DNA from: Aldrovandia affinis
Taxonomy: Eukaryota; Chordata; Actinopteri; Notacanthiformes; Halosauridae
DNA length: 64,000 nt
Reading direction: 5' to 3'
Assembly (NCBI GenBank): GCA_029706075.1
Contig: JAINUG010000173.1
Location: forward strand, 496,001-560,000
Part shown: positions 27,742 to 42,600 of the stretch, piece by piece
How positions within the stretch are numbered: position 1 is the first letter of the stretch
How the letters are laid out: each line of letters opens with the position of its first letter
The notes under the pieces: model-generated
Seen by the model: only the letters and a program-made list of their open reading frames with translations
Databases searched by the model: none
Told to the model about the DNA's origin: nothing
Position numbers and translations under genes: made by a program

Positions 27742-30700
27742 TCTGCGTGTGCATTTCTGTGTGTGTGTTTGTGTGTGTGCGCATGCGTAGACGCACCTGG
27801 TGATTGGAGGAAAGGAGTCCGCCCACCCTTATCCAGGTGACGGAGAGCGGAGGGTTTCCAGGGACAACGCAGTTAAGGTCTAGTGACTGTCCTTCTTGCA
27901 CAGAGGCAATGGAGGGCTGGATGGTGATTGCCGACGAGATTGTTTGCGCTAGATAATGAGGAGGATGCAAGTTTATGAATGTATATTGATATAATCCTAA
28001 CATTTGCATGTAATTAACCTGAAAAGCAATGTCCAATGATGGTTTGCTGTTACACAAACCACTCATTGGCCCCTACAACACAGGCTCATTTCTTTTCTGG
28101 ATGACCTGCATAAATGACTTGTGCCAGTGGAGGAGAGAGGGGCAGGAAACTCCCCTACCTCCATTGTTGTGTGGGATAATGTGGCATTCCACCACTCTGC
28201 TGCAGTCACAGACTGGTTTGCTGCACATCCCAGGATGTTAGTACTATTCCTGCCTCCATACTCCCCCTTCCTAAACCCCATAGAATAGTTTTTCTCTGCG
28301 TGGAGGTGGAAGGTGTATGACCACCGTCCACATGACCAGATATCCTTACTGGATGCCATGAATGTGGGGTGTGGAGACATTTATCCTAAAGACTGCCAGG
28401 GTTGGATTAGACATTCTAAAAGATACTTTCCAAGATGCATCGCCAGAGAAGACATAAGATGTGATGTTGATGAGAACTTGTGGCCAAATGCAGGAGAGAG
28501 GGAGAACTAGAACCCTCACAGTACTGTACAGTATGAGTGATTATACTATACATGTTGTTTTTTTGTGATTATTATTGCAGCCCTGGAATTTCAGGAAATT
28601 GCTATTTTTGTTTCAACTTTTTATTTTTCACAAGTAAATTACTATATGCAGAGATATAGAAAAAATAAATGATATTGAAGCAAATTTCTGCATTTCTAAT
28701 TCATTCTTGTTACATATACTTTAGTACAGTCAATAAAGTGAAAATGTGTTATTCTTATTCTATAATGAAATACTGATTTATGTGAAAAATCATTCAAACT
28801 TCAAAGATAAAAGTTCATAATTTATGTAATGCTCCCTGTTGTTAGTGTTTTTTAGGTCAGTGTGTTATGAGTGACAATGTATGCTTTCTGAGTGAGAATT
28901 GTTGCCTTATTTTGAGACATGTATGAAGTGTTTTGGTGGTTTGAGTGAGTTTTGGAAGTGAGATGAACTGTTTGGCCAAGATGCATGTTGGCAATGCAGA
29001 CTGTATGAAGAGTTTTGAAAAAGTGTCTTCAGTATTGACCAATGCTTGTTAGCAATTGAAAAAAACTGTAATTGCCCTCATAATAGCTCCACGGATATGC
29101 AACTGTTTGGCCTGAAAATACAACAGGTAGCCTACGGGGTAGGGGCAGGGGCTAAAAACACAGCATACACAAGGGTAAAAAAGAACCATATGGTTCAGCT
29201 GTATCTCTGCCAGGTTTGTGCCTGGCCTCGCCTCTCACCTCTGGCGACAGATACTTCAATGCGTGCCTCCGAGGAGCCAATGGAGTTTGTTCCCACACAC
29301 AAGTAGGTTCCCGCATCAGTGGACTGGATGTTGGGGATGAGGAGGGTTCCGATGTCGGTGCGCTCCATGCGGGCCTGGGGAGGGAGAGGGGTACGCAGGG
29401 GTGGGATGAGACTCTCAGTGCAGGCCCTGAGGAGCTGTGGGTTTCCCTTCAGCTACAACCGTTTCCCATCTGAATCAACTTAGCACCTAACTTTCGGAAC
29501 ACAATTCTGAGAGTTTGAAAGGGAGATGGGACAACCTCCTTGGCTGTCTCACAAGACCTGTTTTGATGTGTAATGAATTGACTTACCCGTCACACATGGT
29601 GAGAAAGGTGAATTTGTTTAACAAAAACTGTGTAAACTGCAAATATGCATTGTGCAGTGCTGTATGTTAAAATTACAGACCACAACTTCAAAGGCTCACT
29701 CATATCTAACTATAACCAATAACAATCTACAAGTTTCATGAATAATATTTGTGAGAGAAAGAAAGTACTGAACATACAGTACGTACTTTCTTCAATCTAA
29801 ATGTGGACTTTCTGGCTTTCATGGTGAACTGTATGATTTAGAAATAAACAGATTTTATGATAATTAAATAAAAGCATTCTCAGGTATTACTTTAAAATAT
29901 TAATTTTTTTTTTTGAATTTTGAATTTTTGTTTTAAATGTAAATTTTCTCCCAATTTGGTTGCCAATTATACCCTCTATTTATCTCAATTCACCCTCCCC
30001 CATGAGTCTGCCGCCCGTCCTTCGGGTAAGGAGCCAATTTCCCAAGCCAGCAGATCTGCCTCCTCCGAGACGGAACCCGACCATGGACACTCTTCCGCTC
30101 CTCGCCAAACTCATGCCGGCTCACCCCCCCTCCCGGGGCGGACAGCCAAATGCCACCCCCGATCAGAGTAATGGCCAGGGCCGGTCTGGCAGAGACGGGT
30201 TTCGAACCATTAATTTAAATTAATTGTGACATGACAATTAATTAATTAATTAATAGGATAACAATTAGTATGATTGACATACAAATGTATTTTCAATTAA
30301 TACTGCCATTAATAATACAGTCATTTATATTATTATTAATATAATGAACACCATGAGGATTAATATTTGTGATTCATTAAGTGGTAAGGACTGCTGGGGA
30401 GTGGTTAGAAAAACAAACAAACCAAAAAATGTAATGTTTCAGCTTCATAACATAATTACAATTAAAATGTAAATTATAAAATCCAAACACTAGTACATAT
30501 ATCATCCATTTAACCAATATATAGTACGGTGCAAAAGTCTTAGGCCACCCAAGAAAATGTTTTAAGCTATGTTTAAAGCTATTTATCTGGGCAGTGTTTA
30601 TATGCTTGGAAAAACACTATATAACATTAGAATAAATACAAATAAACATTTAATACAATAAAAAATATGATTTTATTGCATTTTCCAAAAACGTATTGAG

Positions 30701-33599
30701 ATCTTGTGATATCCTCCTTGAGGAACACACAGTATTACATTGGACACCTCAGAGCCCCGACCTCAACATAATTGAAGCTGTATGGGATTACTTGGACAGG
30801 GAAAATAACAAAAAGCAGCCAAAAGTCAAAAGAAGACTTATGGCAAATCCTGTAAGAAGCTTGGAAGAATTTACCACAGGACTATTTAACAAAAATTACA
30901 CAACAGCCTACCAAAGCGAATTTCTTCAGTTATGCATTCTAAGAGAGGCCTTGTTTTAAAAACACAATTAGTTTTTGTTACTGTTCATCAATGTTATATT
31001 GTGTTTTTTCAACAAAATAAACACTTACACTGCTCAGATAAATGGCCTAAGACTTTTGCACAATACTGTATATATATATATATCATCCATCCATCCAACA
31101 ATAGCATTATAAACCTACTCTGCAAATAACAATCAGCAGAAAATATTCTTAAAAGATAAGTCGTTATTTCGTAAAATATATGTAATGCATTTATAATAGG
31201 TTGAACTGACTAATTTCCCTAGCAGCAATGCAACAGAAAGGATGCTGGCCTTGCATGAGCTTGGCTGCATCGGAAATGGCATGAATGAACGCTCTTGTTT
31301 GCATATCACTAAACATAAATATTACAAGAGTAATAGTTAAATGATGTACACCTACAGAAAGAATTTAAGGGGGTGTTACAGTATCCGGGGGCATGGACAG
31401 GTTTGTTTAGCTCACACGCCTCCAGTCGAGTGCGGGGGAAACTCTATGAACTGCTGATAATGCAGGGGCTGAACCCATTCACATGTTTTCAAAGCCGACT
31501 GTTTGCTACAGCATGCCGAATTTCTGCTAGGCCTGAGTTCTCCCTGAGAGAAGCAGACTAAATGCTGCAGGACTACGATGTGGAAGGAAATGGTGTAACA
31601 AAATTCACCTTGGTACAATGAACACAGGGATGAATACCTGTTAATGTAAATTAACTTAATATAATAATATATCTTATTCAATAATAGACATGTAAAAAAA
31701 AGTGAAATATTCATATAAATATTTAAATATGTAACTGGCCAAAAATGACCCATTCTATAAATGATTGATCAGAAAATTAAATAAATGTATTCGAGGGCGT
31801 GATGCATAAAAATACACCTTAACTAAACGACAAACAATCTATAACTTATTTTAAACTTTATAGTACCATTTCTGCAAAAAAATATAATCCAGACACCCAC
31901 ACCCTGTCGACAAGTAAAAAGGAAAAAGATGGTTATGTTATTTTTCATTGGTAAATTCACAAAAAACACCGCAGTTTGCTTGTAGTACACATTAAGAGGC
32001 ATTACATGGATTTAGGACAGATTTAAATCATGCACTTAGTTCAGAACATATGGTGGCTACAGAGGACAGCAAGCAGGGAGATGAAATAAATAGACAGACA
32101 GACAGACAGACAGACAGACCTGCAGCTCCTCAATGCGTCTCTGTAATACATCGAGACTGTTGGTTTTAAACTGATGGAAACCGTGAGAAGGAATGGCCTG
32201 AACCAAAGAAGACAAGAAGACATGGAGGAAAGAAAGGAAGAAATGAAGAACAGGAGTCAAAAATTCAGCAAAAATACATTCAATCAGAAATCTCTAAAAC
32301 AGCGTCATCACCTAATAGAATCAGCACCAGTGGAAAGATTACAAAGAACATCTCTTCAAACTAATTGATTGGAGTTTGAGGTGGAGCCATTGTCCACCTG
32401 TGTTGGAGTATGACAAAAAACAGAGACTCACCTGTAGGGGGAGTTCGCCTCCCTTCTTCTTCCAGGTGAGGCCAGGGCTGGGTGTCCCCCCGGCCCGGCA
32501 GTAGAGCCTGAGTGTCTCCCCCTCCTGGATCTCCACACGCTGGGGGCTAACCTGGACGTGGGGTAAACTGGCACCTATTCCACACAGAACAGCACAGGAG
32601 TGAACCTCAGAGGTAAACTCTTAGAGAGAACAACCACAGGCTCCTCGCGGGACCCATTTTTGAGGAACGTACTGTGGACGTAGAGGACGGCCCGGGCGGT
32701 GTGCTCCCCGTTCGTGTTCAGAGCCTTACAGATGTACTCAGCCTCATCTGAGCGCTCCACTGCCGGGATTGTGAGAACACCTCCGCGGATGATGGCGTTT
32801 GGGGTGATCTGGTTGCCCTGCCCTCCTGCACAAAGTTCCGAGGTAAAAATTATTGCAAGAGGTCCCCAGTCATGTAACATAACCTAAGAAAAGCCGTAAC
32901 AATAAAAGTATCCGATTCAGAAATTCTCTTAAGGTGAATAATATGAATAAAATGAAATAAAAATAAAGTCTCTTGATCATTATGATGGTCCCCTGACCAT
33001 ATGTGGTGCCCTCTGCCAGTATATTTTTTACCTATCCACTCAATAGCTGGAGTAGGGGTTCCTGTGACGGTGCAGCGGAACTCCGCCCGCTGGCCTTGCT
33101 GGATGGTCAGTACGGGGGGGTGGACGGTGGCCACTGGCTGAGACCCCTCAGCAGCTACAACGAGGCAGAGCTCAAGTCAGCAATGTTTACAGGGAGGGGG
33201 GATAGCTAAAAAAAAAAGCCAACATCTTCAGGGGCATCGTATAGACCAAACGAACACACTTCCCAAATCAAATGGATGCATGTTGCGACATAGGATTCAT
33301 TCACACTGACCATTCTATTGCCTAGCACTGAGAAAGGAGGGAATATTTCAATGAATATGGCATTTCTGCATATTTTCCAAGACCTGATTAAATGGGTGAG
33401 ACCTAAACTGAATCAGGTTTTAATTCCACCAGAAATCAGTGGGATCAAAATTGAAGTGAGCATGATAGTCCAATTGAAATGGCTTGGGTGTCCATGGAAG
33501 CACTAGCTTTGTAACAATGACACAATAAATCTATGTACTGTAACTCATATTGAGAACATTTGCAATCCATCTGTGAAAAGTACAATTCCTAATATATAC

Positions 33600-33637
<38 letters not shown>

Positions 33638-36600
33638 CAGCACAAGCATAAATATAGAATTTGAATTTGAATAATTCCTCTGTCACAAAATGCAAAATGA
33701 ATGAAACAGAATGGATGCGTTATAGATTGAAGATTTCATGTCTTGACCCTTGATTTCAATTGATGAATAGAGTACCTATTTTCTTTCTCCTGAAAGACAC
33801 CACCACTAAAAAGATACCAGTACTTGTGCATGATGCATTCAAACACTTACCCAATGAGCATCCATCCATCGGCTCTGCATACTACGACATACTGAATTCT
33901 CTACCAGTGTGTGATGGGAACCCATGCACTTAACTTACATTAATGGCTATATCGTAGGCAGCACATTCACATCTTATTGAATACAGACACGTGGCAAATG
34001 TCACAGATTTTAATTGTCTTTCATATTTGTCGATTCTTAAAAAACACTGTTGGTTTCCCAGGAGGACATGCCTTGCAACAACCTACAAATTTCTTTGTGT
34101 TCCATAAAATGTGCTTGCATTATCAACTCTGAGCCCAGACAGTGAGTTGTGAGGAGCTGGGGGGGGGGGGGTCTTAAACTCTACACTAAGCTGTGGGCTA
34201 AGCGGTCTTAAACTCTACACTAAGCTGTGGGCTAAGTGGTCTTAAACTCTACACTAGGTTGTGGGCTAAGATTCAGTTCCTAAGTGAAGCCATTTAAATA
34301 TATGCATACCCAGCTTCCCCTGCCGTTTTAATAAAAATTCCCCACATTGATGTCTAGGCTACAGAGCTTGTTTATTTCCCCCTTTGGAAGATTATTAAAA
34401 ATGTTTGAATCTGTTGATGGTGGTGGTGATACATGGTGCAAAATGATCAGGTGGCAGGAGGTACCATATTATTATTAGGTTTTACAATAAGAGTCAGGAC
34501 TTTTGAGCAGTTTTGAGCTTGCATGATGCTCATATGACTGTCGAACCTAACTGCTGTAAGCCATAGGGAGGAATGGAAACCTTTAAAAAAAATCTAAATA
34601 CATGAATGACAGGTAAGTAGACCACGATGATTATAATATGATTGTACTTGGGCTGTACTTGTAATGATTATACTGGGTCTGCCTGCTCCTATTTCCAGCA
34701 ACATATGTGCTGCTGATGGTTTTAAATCCCATTCGCCCAGGGCTACTAGCATTGCACCCCAAAGGCTTGTCAGTGCTAATGGGGCCTAGCCAAGTTCTGG
34801 TGACATCTACTGTACCTTAGAGGAAAACATTTCATTCAACACATTCAACAACCTCTACAATGGCATTCAGTGTTTCTACAGTCCCAGTTTCATCTGTTAA
34901 TGGTTAGTTCCAATACCATGACGTGAATGACGGGATCTCCCACAGCAGAACACCAGGCCAAGCGTTGTGTGCCAGGCCAAGTTCACGACCTCACGTGGAG
35001 ACATGATGCATTAGGTGCTCATAAAATGGCAGTGTGATGTTCGAGGCACAATGGGCGACCTGAAGCAGAAGCGCTGTTTCGGCCCTTCCACGTCCTAACT
35101 GTAACATTGTGCTGATGGAGCGTGGGGAGGTGTGGGGCTCTCCTCTAGCTATGCGATTGACAAGTGTGGCAGCTCTCACTTCTGTGACAAAGAACAGGCA
35201 CGCACTAAACATCCCAACATTTGTTGCTTTAGTGCACCTTCCATTGCACATTGGCCATTTTTACACAAAGTAAAGTACCATGACTATGCTCCTTTGGAGT
35301 GGCGGGTTGCGCTGTCCATTCTGTGTTCAGGTGCTGTTCAGAAGTGCACTACACAAGTGTACAGACTTGCCAAGAACTTCAATCGCACAACGAGGAGTTC
35401 CCCCACGTGAAAGAGCATGCAGCCTTCCAGCACTGATGAACAAATGGACCCAATGAGACAGTCTGGTCCCACATAATGCTCACGCACAGACTGGAGTGAA
35501 GAAGAATCAGAACCAGTGCAGAACTCTGATAAAGTGAGTATGATGGAATGGAAGTGAATGAGGAGTAAATTTACTTCATGTACTAAAAGATCTGTAAACA
35601 ATTTATGAGTGGCTTTCCAGGTCATGTAGTTGCTTGTAGTTTTGTTCCTTGTTGAAAGAAAAGAAAAAAAGTATTCAGATCCATCAGAAATTGTGCCCAT
35701 TTACTTGTCTGCATCAGCACAGTATGCAAGAAGATTACTACTTTGTTTACACACCTGCACAATAAATCTTAGTCATACAATGTTTTATAAATAGTACATG
35801 GAAAATGGTTGGCCCGTATGCACCATAATCAAAAAGAATTTGGCCCAAGGAAGACGTAGTTGAAAAACCCTTCTCTCGACAGCAGTGAAAATGACACCTA
35901 GGACAAAATGACCTGTTCTTGTCATCATATATTATGGTCCTTTGGAAAGTTGGTGCTTCTAGGGAGCTTTGCATTTGTTTACATGGCTCCGCAATCAAAA
36001 GATGAGTCATCAGACACTTGCTTATGTTCTGTCATGTCATTTTTCCCCTCAGTACACTGAGGTTGTTTGTGACCGTTTTATTGTGCTTGTATTTTATTAA
36101 GCTGAATTTTACTTCTCATTTTTAATTTTGGTTGTATGGTAGCCTACTGATAACTTGTATGTGTACTGTGCCTTGTTATGTATTGTATATGTATGTATGT
36201 ATTCTTTGACGTAATTCGTGCTTGCCTTCTTGGCCAGATCACCCTTGAAAAAGAGACCTCGGTCTCAATGGGTTTTTATTTCTGGTTAAATAAAGGTTTG
36301 ATGATGTTCCACTCGGGTTTACTGTGCGTGAGCATTACCTCCCCCTGGAGTACATGCTGAAGTCTCCACCTGCGTGATAGAGGGCGGAGGTGGAGGTAGA
36401 GAGGAGGCGGCAATGAATGCATGCGTGACCAGAGGTGCGGGTCTCTGTGGAGAACGCCATGCAGACTTACGCGCTCTATGTCCTTCAAACATTTCATAGG
36501 CAGTGTAAAACATCTGAGTCTGTGAGGCCTCTGTGAACGAGGGACAGGCAGAGACTGACAGGTGAGACTCCACAAAACTCAGAACAACAGCTGTGTGGTG

Positions 36601-39600
36601 AGAGATAGCACTGGCATCCTCTAGTGGCCCAACCACGTGGTGTGCTTTACTGGACTCTGCATTTGAAATCCCAGTAACTAGTAATGGGAGAGTGATGCTT
36701 CATGAAGCATTACAGTGTGCTGTCAATCACTGTTTGCACGAGTCAAAGAGGTTTGCTATTCACAGCAAACATTAGGATTGGTTCATGAGTGAGAGACCAA
36801 AACATACAATAACCTCACTCTCACATCACTGCCAGTAAGGCTAATCACCAAGGGCTAGAACAGCTCTTGCTTCCATTCAACCTTAAGTCTAAATTCAACC
36901 TTAGCTGCTTGATTCAAGTCCTGTTTAAGGTCTGATTTAAGACCTGTTAGTCACATTTTCTGAGATTCTAGGATTTCGGGTGCTTTTTTAAAAGGGACCA
37001 ATAAGACAAGAACTGTTATAGCCATTGAAGACTAGAACTACTGTGAGGTGCTTTATAGGTTCTCCTCGTGGGTTGCGTTCCATGAAATGCAAAGTTTTCT
37101 CTGTCTGACCTGTTTCGTCATCCTTGAAGTAGTTTGTGTGGTTTGGGGAACAGTACTCTTTTGTTTTGTATATGGGTCAGCAAAACAAATACATATACAT
37201 GTGGGCTTATCTCCTGAGTTATTACTATAAATTACAATCAAGTATTTGCCAACAATTTCTAAACATAGTATCATATACATACATAATTTAATCAATTTCT
37301 TATTCCATTAACATTTAGCATCTTATTTGGGATTTTATCATCTTCTATTATATTGTTTGTATAACATATATGCAATTAATTGCACCTCCAGATAATTGTC
37401 ATACAGTTATCTAGAGGTAACTACCAAAATAAAGGAAACACCAACATAAAGTGTCTTAATAGGGCATGGGCCACCACAAGCTGCCAGAACAGCTTCAATG
37501 CACCTTGGCATAGAGTCTTCAAGTGTCTGTAACTTTAATGGAGGGATGCAACACCATTCTTCCACAAAAAATTCCACCATTTGGTGTTTTGTTTTGTTGA
37601 TTCACACCCATCAGGATAGAAATGCTTCACCATAGGATGAAGGTGTTCACTCAGAATGGCTTTGTATTTTTTAGTGTTTACTCTGAAGGGGTTGCGTGGA
37701 TCTAACCTATGCCAGGAAAATGCACCCCACACCATAACAGAGCCACAAGGACCCTTCACTTACTTAAGTGTTTCCTTTATTTTGACAGTTACCTGTATGT
37801 TGCCATATTGGCTAGGTCGCTCTTTTGAAAGAGAATCTTATCTTAATGGGACTATATAAGTAAATTAATAATAATAAAAGGAAAAATATTTTACAATAAC
37901 TCAGCAGATACACCACTCACGTGTAAACATAACTTTTAAGAATGGCCAATTATAATTATAATATTTTCCATGTATATTTAAATGCAAACATTTCAGGACT
38001 AAAACAAAAACAATTCTGCATTTACCATTCAAAATGGATGTACGAGTCAGTGAGGGGACTTTTGTTATGGATGCCAGGCATATTACTAGATTTGAAAATT
38101 TGTGTTATCATGTCAAAAGTAGAACATGGTGCTGTAAGGTGACATATATGTGACATATGTAGCTTACAACATAGTCTGAGATTGCATGATAACTTAGTGC
38201 TAGTTAGTTAGTGCAACATTGTAAAACCAAAACTTTTACCAAACCATACCAGCAAAAATATAACACCAACGTATTGCTCAATGCAATTCATGTGTTATAG
38301 GATTTCTGCTGCCATTAACAATGCTTACCATTGTTTACTTTTCATCAGCAGTTTTTTTTATCCCATGTTTCTCCTTTCCTTATGTATTTTTTATCTTGAT
38401 TGGCATGTAATTGTAATAAGGTCAATTATCTATCAATTGCCTCCGCACCACAGCATGTGCAATTTGTTGTTAATGCACAAAATAATACATTAAAAAAAAA
38501 CCTTACTTACCATGTTGTACTGAGGAACAAAAATTCCTATTAGGTTATTCATTTCTAAAAACAGTTTGATAATTGATGTCTTGTAAAATTCATGAAAATA
38601 CATTATTTTACACATACCTGTAAGATGGGAACACAGGAATTAAAAGGCCATGACAATGGCACATGATGAAATGACAGCCGTACAAAATAAGCATGCAGGT
38701 TAGTAGTGCAATGTTACAAACCACATGTAAAATCTTTACTTCTGTTGAGCATGCAATGTTTCTCAATATTTTCTACTGTAGTTCCCCTCACTCAAAGAGT
38801 TGTGTTGATTTCAGTTTTGTATAATTTCATTTACAATATTTGAAGAAGCAAACTACACCTTCCCCTCCATAACTTGGGTTCCATAGAAAATAAAGTGTTT
38901 GAGGGGAGCAAGTTTCCGAAGGAACGGTGTCATGTAATAGTGGCACCTACCCACGTTGTTTGACACATGAGCCAACTGCTGCTCAATTTAAATATCCCCT
39001 CACTGATGTTGATGATATCATTTCTGACATGACAAGAACCATCCCTACCCTTCTAGCTACCATTTTACAATATCTTTCAGTGTCTCTGAAATGGACATAA
39101 ATACATTCTTTCTTTTGGAATGTCAATTTACAGTTTGCAATGTTTCGCTTCTGGGAGCACAAGACAGATCATATTTTTTTCTGACAGTTGTACAAGTAAT
39201 TCCTAAGCCTAATTTATACTCTCAATATACGCACAACAGCTGCCTAACAGACGCTGAGGTCTGCATAGGTTCAACAACAAACATGGCCACAGACAGAGCA
39301 ACTAGTTTGCTTGCTGCTTCTCTGAAGACAAAAACAGAGAAAAAGAGCAAGAAGGTTGTTATAGATTAGCCTCTCCTCAAAATGTGTCATTTTCCTTTCA
39401 ATTAGGGGGCAGAGCAGGGTGTAGGTCCGTAGTGACACCTGTTCAGGGATGTGCATGGTTTTCCATGCAGACCCTTGAGCAGACCGCCACGTTTTGCGTC
39501 ATATGGTCTGTGTAGTCACTCGCGACTATGTAGAGGCATAAAGTATAAATGCACTCTTGGAACATCACAGTACATTTTTAGCCAACACCATGAGTGCGAG

Positions 39601-42600
39601 TTCTCTGTATAAGCTAGTTACTAGGGAGCAAGTTATCAAGAGGGAGACATATAACTGGGAATGCCAATTCTCAGATAAGGCCATCTTTGACTGGGATAAT
39701 AGTACTGGAAGTCTTGATGTAGCCAATTGTACTATTGAAATCTTGATGTAGCCAACTTAAGATTTACACCTGACATGTAGAAAAGCAATTTTACTCTTAC
39801 GCCAGTGGTATTGTGTCCCTTTTTATTGTTCAAACCAATCCAGAGACAAGCTTAATATTTTGATTCTTCACAATTCAGATTCAGATAAATAAAATACATG
39901 GGAATGTGAATATGTACAGCAGGAGTCTTTTTCGCGGGGACTCAACATCTGTGTATGACTAAATATGACAAAACAGCACCATAGCAAACTTTTGTGAGAA
40001 AAACAACCATTATTGGATGATGGGAGTGCACAATATAGCAATTATTTAAAAGTAAACATAAAAGCAATACTGAGAAAATACAATGCTGATTAAGTGGTGT
40101 GGGTAAGAAGAATGTAAGAGGGTGACATCGACTATGGAATAAACAATGGACCAATGAGCACACAATTCGAAAAGCATAAAGATCAAAATAGCTTTCTATG
40201 AATAGTTTTTTGAACGTAATCATATGCCATGAAGATTTTTATGCAGTATGAATTTTTGTAGATTTATTTATTGATTGATTCTAAAACGATATATATCCAT
40301 TTGCCTGTGTTAAAACAATGGTGTGGCAAAAAACTGTCATATATTCACATATTGAGCAACTGCATGCTTTCATGTCTGTAGTATGTATACCTTCTGGACA
40401 ATTTTAAAGACCTGAGGACAAGAATACAGGTAATCTTGGGTGTTATAGCCTATTGTTCAATTTCAATTAATTATACAAACATTGCTCATTTTATTCACAT
40501 CATATATATATATATATGACACTGTTGCACATTACAGAAATATGAATAAAACCAATGTACAATTTTGAATAATTCTTAAAAGACTGCTATTAGGAGAAAG
40601 CAATAAAGCAACATCAATAAAGCTACATGTAGTTATATTGAATGTCTATATGGGTGTGTGAGAAAGAGATGCAATTTTCATATGGTCCAATGTTCATAAT
40701 CCTTCAATATTGTAATCTAAAGCACAACATGCTATCATCAAATTAAATTGTGACTGAAGAAAATCAAGAATATACTTTTGATGTCAATGCACGGAATTAC
40801 TCTACCCAGGGAATGGATGGTGAAGCAGCACAAACCATGGTAAACCACGTTCACAAAGAGGCAGTACATCTGTTTTAACCTTTGAGTTCAACAAGTTCTA
40901 CAAACTGATCCCATGATTAAGAGGTTGTACCTGTTGTATAGTCAAAAGCACCATTTTAAACATTAACATTCATAATATCAATCAAGGAATAATAAAGTTT
41001 TTGTTTGTTTTAATTATTACTTGTACAGTTTTATTCCAGAGTTCGATTTCATCCACAAGTGATGGAGCGATGGGCACTTGAAGTTGTGAGAGGGACTTCG
41101 ACATCCCTCTGGCAAGCAGGGAAAGAAATGGCAGTCCTCTTTCTCATTTAGTCCCTGGGGCAATTAGCTCCATGTCGTTCTCACAGCTTTACCACCATTT
41201 CTCACCATTACACCCCGAGGGTCAGGGGAAGGGAACAGTGACTGCCAGTCATTAAAATAACTGGACAACGTCCCAAAAGGGGATGGGAATCTCCTTCACA
41301 CAGTGTAAAAAGAAAGAATGCCGAAAACCAACACCCTGCTAGTAAGGAAATTGGAAGTGCAGAAACTAGGAAAATATTGGCCCAAAAGCCTACCGAAACC
41401 CACCACCAAACTGACCAAGATAATCCAGGGATGCAGACAGCACACAAAAGCATCAATTTACACTCAGAGAAATTTTGAACAATCAGGAAATTGGACATAA
41501 GATGTGCCGTTACGTGAGCAGCCCTTTTACATCTGTATCTCAGAACATCATTCAATGACTAAAACATTGAGCCTATTTGAACCACAGTCAAGGAACCCTG
41601 CACCACTTTGGCTCTGTAAACTAATAGTAGCAACTAAGCAAGTACGTGAAATAATCTATAATGTTGAAAATGTTATAGGAACAGCAAAAACTACAGGTAA
41701 CTGCCAAAATAAAGGAAGCACTTGAGTAAATTAAGTGTCCTGGTGGATCTGTATTGGTGTGGGGTGCCACTTCCTGTGGTGCATTTTCATGGTTTAAGTC
41801 CACTCAACCCCTTAGAGGGCAAGGTAAATGGCAATAAATATAAAGCCATTCTTATTCAGTGAGTGATCACCTTCATCCTATGAGTGGTCTCTTTCAGGAT
41901 GATAATTCCCCATCCACAGGTCAGGAGTGGTCACTGAATGGTTTGATGAGTATGAAAACGATGTAAACCATATGCCATGGCCATCTCAGTCACCAGATCT
42001 CAACCCAAGTGAACACTTATGGGAGATTCTGGAGTGACGCCTGAGACAGCGTTTTCCACCACCATCAACAAAACATCAAATGATGGAATTTCTCATGGAA
42101 GAATGGTGTTGCATCCCTCCAAAAGAGTTCCAGACACTTTAAGAATCTCTGCCAAGGGGCATCAAAGCTGTTCTGGTGGCTCATGGTGGCTCAACAGCCT
42201 ATTAAGACACTTTTGATGTTTCCTTTATTGTAGAAAAAGCTAAGGTCAAAGATTTATGTCCAGGCTATGCCAAAATTGTGTGGTGTGGACAGGAAGGTTG
42301 GAGGAAGGCTTCTAGGTAATCAGTTATGTGTTATGCAGCACTAGGCAGGAAGAGCAATTAATTAAGAACTGAGGCCTTGAAATAATTCACATGGAGGTGA
42401 ATTTAGAGCCAGTAATGACCCTGATCTCACTCCAGAAACTCCTGAATTAGCAAGATTAAGCATGACACATTTCAGGTTCTTGGAGTTTTCTTGGGGTAAA
42501 GACTAACCACATACACCATGCAACTATTTTAAAAATTGAAAAGTTAAATAAACTTTTGTTTTTGGCAACTTTGTCAAGGAGCGCACATCATTTGAATAAA

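Noticed and set aside
34991-36010. Several open frames of 86-120 codons in the large intron
   Set aside because: No recognisable domain, no splice or promoter context, and frames overlap on both strands; most likely chance frames or remains of an unrecognised repeat.
39091-39369. 92-codon plus-strand frame with a Lys-rich end
   Set aside because: No similarity recognised and the surrounding sequence has MITE-like words; not supportable as a gene.
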